DNA of 64,000 bases from Massariosphaeria phaeospora (Eukaryota; Ascomycota; Dothideomycetes; Pleosporales): NCBI GenBank assembly GCA_011032825.1, contig JAADJZ010000041.1, positions 62,001 to 126,000 on the forward strand, in the 5' to 3' direction. Made by a program: the position numbers and the translations under genes. A model generated the notes under the pieces. The model was not told the DNA's origin. It worked only from the letters and a program-made list of their open reading frames with translations, and did no database searches. Of the stretch, positions 52,105-61,953 are shown one piece after another; the stretch's first letter is position 1; every line of letters begins with the position of its first letter.

Positions 52105-53968
52105 ACGTACTTTACGAGCTCGCCGAACACACGAGTTCGCCGAACACTTTTGCCAAGCTCCTACCAAAACCACTCTATTCTAGCGCAAAACAGCCTACTT
52201 TAGCTCTATATAGAGCAATTTAACCTAAGATATTATTTAAAGTTTACTTCTGCTACTTGCTTACACGTACGTGCGTTATGCTTAGTCTAACTGCACTGTT
52301 TACACTACTTTTGAAATAGTTCACCTGCTTTAGCGCGCACTTGCGTTTTTAGCTTCTTTTTATTACTACGCGCTCTAAACTTCTTTAGAGTAGTTAAACG
52401 AGCTTTATTCTCAACTATCAAAGTTCTTTCTGCCTAAACCTGCTTTCTTTTATGCGATCTACGTCGCGTAGCAGCTTTATTTGCTGCTCGAAGCTTTGCG
52501 ATTTTCTTTTGCGCTAACACTAGCTTGTGCGCAATAATAGCTGCCTTCTTTAAAACTTTTTTAAAGGCTTTTACTATAGACGTTGGTAAGCTATTTATAT
52601 GCCTCTAAATTCTTGCTTTTACAAGCGTTAATTGCGACTTTAGTTTAAGAGTATTGCTTAGAGTTTGCAACTGCTAGAGCTCGTTGTTAATAGACAGTAG
52701 TAATAATAGAGTACGCAACTAAACGTTAAAAGCTGTTATAACTCGTTCTAGGTTAAATAAAACCAATTTAGCGCTTTAAAACTCTTTTTGGATATTACTA
52801 AAAGTAATTGCTGCATTATAAGCGCGTATAAAGCATAGTAGAAACTTAAGTTTTGTAATGTAAGTAATCTAGTTGCGCATAAGATTTTCAGCTTAGCGCT
52901 CGTACGCTTTTTTTAAAGAAGCAAAACAACCTACATTAAGAAGCTGCAAGAAGTGCGATAAGTGCAGAAGCATATAAATAGTAATAATTTTGTTTTTCTT
53001 GCAGTATTGCTAGAATGCAAGCGAGTTATAGCTCTTATAGCTGTCAATTGCGAGTAGTTAGTAGGCACTAACTACTCTTTTCTTTGTATACTTATTAAAG
53101 TGCTTTAACTACTGCAAGCTAAGCTTATTTGTTGTCTAGCTGTTCTTAGAAACTGCAATAACTTAGTCTTGAAACAAATCTTTTTCTTTGTACCAAGCAG
53201 AGAAGTAATAGCAGCCTTTAAAAATAATAAAAAGTAGAATAGCTTACTTTGTTGCGTTAATGCTTTAGATAACTGTTGTTTATTCTCTATTGCTTTGCTG
53301 TATTGCCTTTAGCCGTTCTCGTTTCTCTAAAGTTGTAACAACTGCTCTAGTTGTTATCTAGCCTATTATAAAGCCTGTTTTGTTAAAGTTGTACGTATTT
53401 TCATTCTAGATGCCGTACTTGGCTTTAATGTTAGCTACTAGGCTAAACTAGCTCTAGATAACCTTCGAGTCTTTGCAAAGCGCTTTTTTATAATTGTACT
53501 TGCAATTAAACTTTATTGTAAACTCAAAGCAGTGCTTAACCTACGTACTAAGCTAGTTTAAGCTAACTTGGCCTAGATTGCGCTTTGCGCGCAAGGAATT
53601 AGCTATATCAGCTACAGCTGTGAGCCTAAAGAGAAATCCGCGCGTAATAAGCTTAAGTATATACTCAACAACTACGCTCTCCTTAGTCTTTGTTAGATTT
53701 ATTAATTTAGGCCTGTAATTTGCTTGTGAAGGCCGTTTAGCGCGTTAATTGCTTAGTGTTGCTTAAAAAACGTTATAGATAGCTGTAGCGCGTTGCAAAA
53801 AAAGTGTCGCGTCTTGTTTAAAAGCTTAAAGAGCAGTTTGTATCTAACGTTTATTAGAAAGCTTTATCTAGTGTTGTTGTAGAAGCATCGTGTACATAGA
53901 TAGAGTTAGTAGAAGCTTAGCAAAAGTGTTCGGCGAACTCGTGTGTCTAGCGAGCTCGTAAAGTACGT
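52105..53968 (-). mobile_element. Fot1/Pogo-type transposon copy 1, complete but dead (1864 bp)
   Basis: Inverted ends start ACGTACTTTACGAGCTCGC on the left and end with GCGAGCTCGTAAAGTACGT on the right, flanked by TA (52103-52104, 53969-53970). The ends contain two near-copies of the word GAGYTCGC/AACAC. The minus strand encodes a decayed transposase. It inserted into element X: joining the flanks restores the sequence seen uninterrupted in the inverted X copy at 56930-57010, which acts as an empty site. Confidence 0.85.
52440..53850 (-). pseudogene. Fot1/Pogo transposase (HTH/CENP-B plus DDE), RIP-degraded
   Basis: Minus-strand reading gives ESVVVEYILKLITRGFLFRL, then AVADIANSLRAKR, KYNYKKALCKDSKVI, FSLVANIKAKYGI and NTYNFNKTGFIIG. 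This is the Fot1/Pogo pattern (an HTH region, LxxW(F)xxV, then the first catalytic D in YNFDETGF, here changed to N). The C-terminus is the usual lysine/arginine-rich tail (KVLKKAAIIAHKLVLAQKKI). Many TAG stops. The family moves by cut and paste at TA. Confidence 0.8.
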
Positions 53969-54478
53969 TATAACTAGCTGTTATAATTATAAAAAAAATA
54001 TATATATTAAAATATAGAATTGTAGAAGTTTGTGCTAACTTAACTTATATCTACGCTAAAACGTTTTAGCGTAGGTATAAGTTAGGTTAGCACTAGAGTC
54101 TTACGTAAGCTAACTTAACTTTAACTTAACTTATATCTATTTACTACTCTATTGTTAGCTACTTAAAGCTTTTTAACTTAGTTACTTATTAACACTAAAG
54201 AATGCGCTATTATTTTTGCGCTTTTAGCAAGCTTTTTAACTGTATTAACTATGTAAGTAAGCGAGCTATTAACGTGTTATTAAATTTTCTTTCAAATTAG
54301 CGTTAATTGCGATCTAAATTTTAGAGTATTGCTTAAAGTTTTAGATACTTAGAGCGCAACATTAGTAGTAGATAGTATAAGCGTACAAAAGCAAATATTA
54401 AGTTTTAATATTACTACTTTTAAGTTAAGTAAAAGCAAGCTAGCACTTTAAAAGCTTTTTTAGATATTGCTTTTAGTA

Positions 54479-54902
54479 ACGTACTTTACGAGTTCGCTGC
54501 TTACACGAGTTCGCCGCCTACTAAATTTTACTAAAGAAAATCAATAATCTAGAGCTTAATAACTCTTAACCTACTTAATAAAATTCTCTAAAATTTTTAC
54601 TACTAAGCTGCATCTATATAAACTTTTAGATTCCTAGATTACTAAGCTACAACTTTAGTATTTAGAAAGTTATTAAAGAAAAGCTTAAATTATTCGTGCG
54701 CTCTAAGCTATCTACTTTTCTAAGCTAGCTAGAGCTTAGTAATCTTAGAACTAGAAAGTTTATATATACAGAAATAGTATATTAAATTTTTAGAGAATTT
54801 TATTAAGTAGGTTAAGAGTTATTAAGCTCTAGATTATTGATTTTCCTTAGTAAAATTCAGTAGGCGGCGAACTCGTGTAGGCAGCGAACTCGTAAAGTAC
54901 GT
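54479..54902 (+). mobile_element. 424-bp MITE related to the Fot1/Pogo ends, copy 1
   Basis: Starts ACGTACTTTACGAGTTCGCT, ends AGCGAACTCGTAAAGTACGT, flanked by TA (54477-54478, 54903-54904). Both arms carry GAGTTCGC twice, then AAATTTTACTAAAG/CTTAGTAAAATTC and TAATCTAGAGCTTAATAACT as inverted copies, so almost the whole element is a palindrome. Shares terminal sequence with copy 1 of the Fot1 transposon, so was probably mobilised by its transposase. Confidence 0.85.
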
Positions 54903-55888
54903 TAATAGCATTTTTAAAAGCACTAATAAAGTACGGCAAGAACTTAAGTTTAGTAATGTAGTTAATTTTGTTGCGCATTAGGTTCTTAGCTTAGAGCCTA
55001 TACGCTTTTTTTAATAGCAAAAAACAACTTATATTAAAAAGCTGTAAAAAGTGCAACAAGTAAAAAAACATGCATAAAGTAATAATTTTGTTTTTTTTGT
55101 AGTACTACTAGAACTTAAGCGAGTCGTAGCTTTCGTAGCCGTTAATAATAAGCAAACAATAGTTTTTTATAGTTCTTTTTTTTGTGTAAGCGTTAAAGTG
55201 CTTTAGCTACTTTAAACTAAGCTTGTTTATTGTCTAGCTATTTTTAGAAACTGCAATAACTTAGTTGCAAAGTAAGTTATTTTTTTTGTACTAAGCAAAA
55301 AAGTAGTTTTTACTTTAAAAAATAACAAAAAGTAAAATTGTTTACTTAGTTGCGTTGATACTTTAGATTACTATAGTTTACTTGCAATTGCTTTGCTAAA
55401 CGCTTTTTAGCTATTTTTAACGCTTAGAGCTTGTAACTACTACTTTAGTTAATATTATGCCTATTATAAAGCTAAACTTGTTAAAGTTGTAAGTATTTTT
55501 GTTGAAAATACTATACTTAGCTTTTGTATTTTTTACAAGTTAAAACTAGCTTTGTATAACTTTAAAATTCTTGCAAAAGCTTGCTTGTAGTTGTACTTGC
55601 AATTAAACTTAACTTAAAGCTTAAAGCAACGTTTAGCAAAAGTTAAAGCTTAGTTAACGCTTACTAGTAGTTAGCTACGCTTTTTGCGTAGTAAATTAGG
55701 TATATTCTTTATAGCAGCAAGCTGTAGCAGAAATTCTTGCGCGTTAAAATTAAGTATATGCTAAACAATTACTTTCTTTTTTGTTAAACAAAAGTTTGCT
55801 AAGTTAAGCGCGCAATTGCGTTAAAACTACTTTTTAGCGCGTTAATTGCTAAGTGTTGTTTAAAAAACGTTGTAAATAGCTGTACTAC
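54903..55888 (-). pseudogene. Fot1/Pogo copy 2 transposase, continued
   Basis: The sequence parallels 52830-53790 of copy 1 (AGCTGCAAGAAGTGCGATAA against AGCTGTAAAAAGTGCAACAA, then TAATAATTTTGTTTTTCTTG) with many more T for C and A for G changes, so it is older or more heavily RIPed. Confidence 0.65.
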
Positions 55889-56764
55889 GCTAGCGAATAA
55901 GTAGAAAGTACTTATTAATAAGTATAAATTAGGTTATAGGTTGCACAAACTTTAGGTTAAAATTAAGTTATAGTTACTCTAGCGTAGGTAAAAGTTAAGT
56001 TAGAGTTATCAAAGCGTTAAATTATAGTTTAGTTAAAGTAATCAAAGCTTTAAGTTAGAGTTAAGTTAAAAGTTACATTTAGGTTATAGAGTTATGTGTT
56101 AGCTTAGAAAGTTGCTAAAGTTTGTAAAGTTATTACAGCTAGTTATTACATTTAAGAACGCAAAAATAGTATTTACAAAGTTCTATTACTATAGCTACTA
56201 TTTACGTACAAGAACATAAGTAAAGTAAAAAAAGTTGTATTATTACAAATATTAATTACAGTAGCGTAGAAGTCGAGCGCGCTTTTGTAGCGAAAGTAGC
56301 GAATTCTCTTTTTCTAAATTATTATTTAACAAAGTTATTCTTAATTGTATAAGCTTAGATGTAGGCCTAGATGTAAGCCTAAATATAAGCTTAAATAATA
56401 AGCTAAGTATAAGTTTAAGTATTAGACTAAGTGTTAACTTAAGTATTAGCTTAGATAACGAGCTAAGTGTAAGCGTAAGTGTAAGTTTAAAAGTAAAGTT
56501 TATATACTACGCTTAAAAGTTAAGTAAGTTTTTAACTTTGTTACATAGTAGTTCTTTATTATCTGCTTTTGCAAATAGAAAAACGCTGTTCTATCTTTTC
56601 TCTTAAGCAATACAGTTTTTTAATATTATAATTTGCTAAATTGTTTAAGCAGCAAGTTGGTGCTTTTTATTGCTAATAATATTTTTAGCAACGTTAAATT
56701 CGCGCTTAACTTTAACCTAAGCAATTTGTACTAAAAGTACATTTTTTGCAACTTGTAATAAGTA

Positions 56765-57106
56765 GAGTAGTAAATAGGTATAAGTTAAGTTAAAGTTGAG
56801 TTAGCTTACGTAAAACTCTAGTGCTAACTTAACTTATACTTATGCTAAAACGTTTTAGCGTAGGTATAAGTTAAGTTAGCATAGACTTCTACAATTCTAT
56901 ATTTTAATATATTTTCTTTTTATAATTATAACAGCTAGTTATAACAAGTTTGTTAATCTAAAAGTAGTACCTATAACCTAACTTTAACCTACGCTTTAAT
57001 TACTTTAACTTAACTTTAACTTTAGGTTTGTGCAACTCTAACTCAACTTATACTTAACAATAAGTACTTTCTACTTATTTGCTAGCGTAATACCTACTAC
57101 GTAGCA
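56765..57106 (-). mobile_element. Element X copy 2, inverted, uninterrupted
   Basis: Reverse complement of X copy 1 (TAGAGTAGTAAATAGGTATA to TTTGCTAGCG), including the same hairpin ACGCTAAAACGTTTTAGCGT region (with a T/C change) and the continuous GTTATAACTAGCTGTTATAA segment that Fot1 copy 1 interrupts in X copy 1. Confidence 0.7.
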
Positions 57107-57636
57107 ATTCTTTTGCAATAGCCTATACTAAGCAAACTAACTACTACTACTTTGCTACTAGCGGCAAGGCTTTGCAAAAGCTTTTCGCAGCAAAAGCAGC
57201 TCGCAAATCTAGCAATTTATACAAAAACAAAAAAAAACTAACAATAAATAGTGTAAAAAAGCTTTACTGCTAAAAGCAAGAAAGTAAGTTATTATAGTAG
57301 TTAATTACAGCTTAATTTTAAACAACATGCAGCTATTGCGTTGCGCAAAATTTAACGATACTAAAAATCAACTAAGCTCTTTATGCGCAAACTGCTATTT
57401 AGTTAGCTAGTTTGCAAAATTGCGCAAGAGTTTAAGCTTAATCTACGCTTTTAAGCTAGTGCAATTAAAGCTATACAAAAAGTAACAAAAGCTTTTCTAA
57501 TTAGCATTTTCGAAAGTATAGCTTTCTACTTATTGCTAGGTGCAAAGCTAACTTTAACAAATACTAATATAAACGCTATACACGCGAAATAAATAACAAT
57601 TAACACAAAAAACTTAAATCTAGCAAAGAAATACTA

Positions 57637-58060
57637 ATATACTCTACGAGCGAGTAAGCTACATAAGCGAGTAAGCTACCGAATTTTACTAAAGAAAATC
57701 AATAATCTAGAGCTTAATAACTCTTTACCTAATTAATAAAATTCTCTAAAAATTTAATATACTATTTCTGTATATATAAACTTTCTAGTTCTAAGATTAC
57801 TAAGCTCTAGCTAGCTTAGAAAAGTAGATAGCTTAGAGCGCACGAATAATTTAAGCTTTTCTTTAATAACTTTCTAAATACTAAAGTTGTAGCTTAGTAA
57901 TCTAGAAATCTAAAAGTTTATAAAGATGCAGCTTAGTAGTAAAAATTTTAAAGAATTTTACTAAGTAGGTTAAGAGTTATTAAGCTCTAGATTATTAATT
58001 TTCTTTAGTAAAATTCAATAGCTTACTCGCTCGTGTAGCTTACTCGCTCGTAGAGTACGT
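57637..58060 (-). mobile_element. 424-bp MITE copy 2, opposite orientation
   Basis: Same length as copy 1, flanked by TA (57635-57636, 58061-58062). Begins ATATACTCTACGAGCGAG (the RIPed form of ACGTACTCTACGAG) and ends CTCGCTCGTAGAGTACGT. Internal words TAATCTAGAGCTTAATAACT, AATTTAATATACTATTTCTG and AGCTTAGAGCGCACGAATAA match copy 1 read in reverse. Ends carry GAGCGAGTAAGCT repeats, a variant of copy 1's GAGTTCGC. Confidence 0.85.
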
Positions 58061-58693
58061 TATAAAAAGTACAAGAAAAGTCTACAGCAAATGTAAAAGC
58101 TAAAGTCTAGTTAGTACTTGTTTTAGCGGTATAAAGCTATAATAATTTTAAATTTTTTAGTAATACCTAGCGTAGACGTTGCTCTATACTTAGCTATTAA
58201 AATGCAACTAATTCTACGCTGTAATAACAATCTATAATAAACTTAAGCAACTTGTACTTTGCTAACGTTAAAATACAATATGTAAACTCTAAATATAACA
58301 ACTTAACTATAACTTAACTATAACCTAGAGTCTATGCGAGATAACTTAACTTTAACTTAAAATCTATGCAACTTAACCTAACTATAACTTTGTACTAGCG
58401 TTAAAAGATTAAGTATATAAGTAAAGTTAAGTTAGAGTTATAAAAAAAGCAATTTAACTTTAACTTAACTTTTACTTATTTGCTAGCCTAAGCTGTAGCG
58501 CGTTGTTAAAAAAAAGTTGCATTTTGTTTAATAGCCTAAAGCGCAAGCTGTATACGTGCTTTTTTTTAAATTTAAATTGCTTATATTGTTGTTAAGCTAT
58601 TGCTATTTTACTATTTGCAACTATACGTTTTAGTAGAGTTTTAGCAAAGTAACTAACTTGCTTGTGTAACCAACTCGCTCGTAGAGTACGTTA

Positions 58694-59020
58694 GTTATTA
58701 TTAAGTATTTATAAAGATTTTATAGCGTGCAGCTTAGAATTACACTTAGTAAAAAAGTTAGAAAGTTACTAATACTTCTATACTTTCTAAGTAAAAATAT
58801 CTATATATAGCTTATATAATCTACTATATAGCTAATAAGTAATCTAGTTTATAGTCTACTATAGCTATATTAAGTTTGAAAAGTAATAAATACTTATTAT
58901 TATAAATAATAATACTACTCTAAACTACTTAACTTTGTAGGTAGAATCTAACTCTATTTACTAGCTTTAATCTTAGGTTGCACACTATAAAATCTTTACA
59001 AAAACTTAATAGTTAATAAC
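58694..59020 (+). mobile_element. 327-bp MITE with TA target duplication
   Basis: Left end GTTATTATTAAGTATTTATA followed by AAGATTTTATAGCGTGCAGC; right end AAAATCTTTACAAAAACTTA followed by ATAGTTAATAAC, an inverted copy over about 45 bp. TA lies on both sides (58692-58693 and 59021-59022); the left TA is also the right flank of Fot1 copy 2. A different family from the 424-bp MITEs. Confidence 0.65.
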
Positions 59021-59022
59021 TA

Positions 59023-59298
59023 TAGAAAAGAATACTAGAAAGTATTACTATTTATTATAGTAGTTTAGTACTAGAGGTAGAGTTTAGAAGCTAAGCAAGT
59101 TTTTTTATACTTAACTCTTAATAACTCTAGCTATACTAGTTCTATTTAGGCAATTTTTAGTTAGTTTGAAAGTGCTAGAGTAAAGTTTTAAAATAGTATA
59201 AAAACTATCTAAATAGCTCTACTATTAGTAACGTTATTAAGCTTTGAACCTAAGAATTTAGTGCTAAGAAATTTTAGCGAGTTCGCTAGTGCTTTACG
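59023..59298. other. AT-rich remnant with a decayed Fot1-like end
   Basis: The end GCGAGTTCGCTAGTGCTTTA followed by CGTTA at about 59278-59300 resembles the right Fot1/MITE end (CGAACTCGTAAAGTACGTTA), a probable orphan terminus. Nothing else readable. Confidence 0.4.
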
Positions 59299-59371
59299 TT
59301 ATTTTATTTTATTTTATTTTATTTTATTTTATTTTATTTTATTTTATTTTATTTTATCTTGTTTTATTTTA
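59299..59371 (+). repeat. ATTTT pentanucleotide microsatellite
   Basis: The unit TTTTA repeats about 14 times with one C/G interruption (ATCTTGTTTTA) near the right end. It marks the border between the transposon block and the following genes. Confidence 0.95.
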
Positions 59372-59619
59372 TATGCATGCAGAGGTGTGTTAACGCTTTA
59401 CTAAGTAAATTAGCACTTTATAGCTGCTTATAAGAATTATAAATATTATGTTTACTAGATTCTATTCTCTGTATTACGATTGGATAATTGTATTCTATTA
59501 TCTACTTCTACTCAAAGAACTTTTAGTATGAGCCGAATGTTTGTTTATCAACAATCTCTTGTTGGAGCAACTACCTAGAGGCTAACTTGACTAGTGACTA
59601 CGAAACTCTCTTAACATGG

Positions 59620-60246
59620 ATCAACGAGGCTGTGGATATTCAGCACTAATACGACAACTCATGCTCTTGGTGGACAGAAAATGTCACAGTTTCGCAAACA
59701 ACCGTTGTCTTGATCTGGTCTCAACGCACGCCTGCAGAACTAGTGTGCATCGGCGGCGTAGGGTACAACGCATTGTACAACCACGCAGCGACGAACAGCA
59801 CAATATTAGGTCACACTATAGCTCGCGTCCGCCAATCCGTCTCGGCTGCAGCGAATGCCTACATGCAAATCCCTATTTTCAACCTGCACGGGAACAACCC
59901 TACTTGGGAGACCAAAACCTTTCTGTTCACCCCGGGCACCATGCAGGACAGTGATACAGTGCAGCCGCGGAGAGGCTCTCTCACGGAGTCGGTTGTTAAG
60001 CAGGAACTCCAAACTTGTTTCGGATATAACATTGTGGGATTCAATCCTGCTCAAATTGTTGTTCCCCTTGTGACTATAACTGGGTATGTCTCCTTCATCT
60101 CTGATGCAACAAGCCTTCAGGTGCTAATTATCTTCAGGTATGGCCCTTGGGTTCTGGACCCAGCTTCAGGCGGGTATTACCATAGAGTCAATCGTTCTGA
60201 CGGTAGCCAAACCACTGAGTGGCAAGAGCCTGGAGCGGGAGTGTGA
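59620..60246 (+). pseudogene. Hypothetical protein, probably one nonsense codon
   Basis: The frame YDNSCSWWTENVTVSQTTVV then IWSQRTPAELVCIGGVGYNA continues to QEPGAGV with a probable 63-nt intron (GTATGTCTCC...CTAATT...CTTCAG at about 60085-60147). Going upstream in the same frame, DYETLLTWINEAVDIQH is read just before a TAA at 59648-59650, whose original codon was probably CAA (a RIP-type change). No start ATG precedes IWSQ in this frame, so either the upstream part belongs to it and the stop has disabled it, or the start uses an unseen upstream exon. No domain recognised. Confidence 0.45.
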
Positions 60247-60399
60247 TCGGTTAGTAAGAGTGGGGTATATGGTTGTACAATCGTTTCTCAAGAATAGTCG
60301 CAAATTGTGTAACGTGTTGCGCACCTAAATTGGTGAGACTTTGTGTGACGCTAAGGGGTATCAGATGCCTGACCACAGCCGCCCTCTACATTGAAAGTA

Positions 60400-61953
60400 A
60401 TGGCCGTCCAACTCGACAACCACACCGACTTCTGTTTCGTTGACAGCAAGTGCGCTCTTTGCCGCCAATTTCTAAATCCTCAAGATGTCACTTCATTTCT
60501 TGCAGTTTCATTCTGCCACCCTAACCCAGGCCGTGCCGAATGGAGAGAAGCGGACGGGTTGCGCTTACTCTGCCTCGGTTACACTACCGCCAGCAGTATA
60601 ATGAGAACGATGGGCGAACCCCCTGGCGTTTACCTAGTCCATCCCTGTTGCAACGCTGTCATCACGACTGCTAACAAACGTCGATCGCTTTTTGACTGCC
60701 TTCGCGCTCTCGGCCCCGTACTGCACGAGGAAGGTTCGCCACCGCAGCGCATCTGGCCTTGGCCGTCGTCCTGTGCAGTTTACGCACCCATTGTACACGA
60801 CATTCTCTCAAATCCCGTTGGTAACGATACTGCCGATACAGCCTTAATCGAGTCAAGGTTGAATATACGGCTTAGATGCATTAAGATTGTAAAGAAGAAC
60901 CTACCCACTGAGTTAGTCGACTTAATTCTCGACAATCTGCCTTTTGAGCTGGCTCTCGCCCTTGATCGCCTAAACGGTGGACGAAAATGTCTTCAGCGTC
61001 TTCGCCAGGATTCAGTCGCCCGCCGGTTTGAGTGTGCTTTCCAGATCCTAGGGCACGAGATGAGGGAGCTTCGGCAAGTACACGGCGAGATCAAACTGGA
61101 GTCAGATATGATAATACAGTATGTAGAGTTAGGTGGCCGATGGTATCTGAAAGACCTTTATGCCGAAAAAAGGGAAGAGACGAACAGCCAGGAACAAGCG
61201 GTGCGAGTCGAGCGATTTGTGTTCAGACACAGCCATGATCGTGAACCCTACGTCGCTGTACAGGTCGATGACATTGGTATTACACACATTGCTTTCGACC
61301 GTGAGGGAGGACAGCCGAAATGGATTAGTCCAAACAAGATCAACAGACATGCTGCATTCTTCCATGATAGGAGCAGCGCAAAACGCTACGACTCTGTCGT
61401 AGTCGTTCACGATGTAAGAGGGACATATCTGCTCAGTATATTGCAAGCCTAATATCGTATAGGGAATGAAGCTCTGCGCAGTCGATATACCCCAGCAGTC
61501 CAAGATACGCCGAACACGTGCCATTCTGCCACCTGGGGTCTCAGCCAGCCATTGGTCCCTTTCGCCCGATGATTTGCTGTACGTTCGACCGTTCATCATA
61601 GACATCACCAAATCATCTGGAGTACACGTTTGGACACCACCTGAGGCAGGCATGCCCGGATTTCGCTTGTCAAACAAGCCGCAACCAGGGTTCAAAGAGC
61701 TCAGCTTTAGCTCGGAGGGTGTGCCTAGGATGGTAGAACTAATCTCTGCTCCTACGTCGCAGGTAGTCTTCGTGCGCGTGAGTGAACGATACATATTGTT
61801 GACTTAAACTAACAAACCCAGTTCCACAAAGATGAGGTCGCAACTCATTCCGATGCAACGGTGGAACTTGCTCCCAACGTAGTGAGCGTCTGGCAATTTG
61901 GCTTTGCATGCAATCTGGTGGTAGCCAACAAAAACGGTTTGGATACAAAGTAA
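60400..61953 (+). CDS. F-box-like protein, 487 residues
   Basis: Three exons (60400-61435, 61482-61777, 61822-61953) join in phase. Introns of 46 and 44 nt carry GTATAT and GTGAGT donors, CTAAT/CTAAC branch sites and CAG acceptors. I chose ATG 60400 rather than the non-ATG start nine bases upstream. N-terminal CALCRQFLNP (Cys18, Cys21), a feature of a large fungal F-box group, is followed at about 167-190 by an F-box-like helix pair LPTELVDLILDNLPFELALAL. The C-terminal half (RWYLKDLYAEKRE; EPYVAVQVDDIGITHIAFD; GGQPKWISPNK) is the beta-rich repeat-like region that accompanies it. Probably an SCF substrate adaptor. Substrate unknown. No stop or frameshift interrupts it, in contrast to its neighbours. 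Confidence 0.75.

Larger units (their letters stand above)
51958..54162 (+). mobile_element. Element X copy 1 (338-bp palindromic MITE, split by Fot1 copy 1)
   Basis: Without the inserted transposon (52105-53970) the element is about 338 bp. It starts CGCTAGCGAATAGG and contains a near-perfect hairpin centred at about 54065 (ACGCTAAAACGTTTTAGCGT inside arms of about 30 bp). Flanking words TTGTTAGCTA (left, about 51947-51956) and TTGTTAGCTA (right, about 54163-54172) form a 10-bp target duplication, as in Mutator-like elements. Confidence 0.7.
55888..58487 (+). mobile_element. Element X-like long copy (about 2.6 kb) with nested MITEs
   Basis: Left end CGCTAGCGAATAAGTAGAAA and right end TTACTTATTTGCTAGCC are inverted copies. 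Flanks AGCTGTACTA / AGCTGTAGCG suggest a 10-bp target duplication, partly mutated. Inside are an inverted X copy (about 56765-57106) and a second 424-bp MITE (57637-58060). The remaining 1.8 kb has no readable domain; it may be the degraded autonomous partner of X. TAAG/CTTA-rich minisatellite-like sequence occurs at 56340-56500. Confidence 0.55.
51781..58691 (-). mobile_element. Fot1/Pogo transposon copy 2 (oldest host, fragmented by nested insertions)
   Basis: Fragments 51781-51957, about 54163-54478, 54903-55888 and about 58488-58691 align in order with copy 1 (for example ACTACGCGCT, TTAGCGCGTTAATTGCTTAG, AGCTGTAGCGCGTTG, and the right end CTCGCTCGTAGAGTACGT then TA). Between them lie insertions of element X (51958-54162), a 424-bp MITE (54479-54902) and a 2.6-kb element (55888-58487). 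The transposase is on the minus strand and is heavily RIPed. The left inverted repeat was not found. Confidence 0.65.

Noticed and set aside
56340..56500. Short spaced repeats (TAAGCTTAA-like) considered as CRISPR
   Set aside because: Irregular, eukaryotic, RIP-degraded low complexity with no uniform spacers.
51781..59371. Possible centromere or telomere-adjacent satellite
   Set aside because: AT richness is explained by RIPed transposons; no telomeric TTAGGG array and no long uniform satellite.
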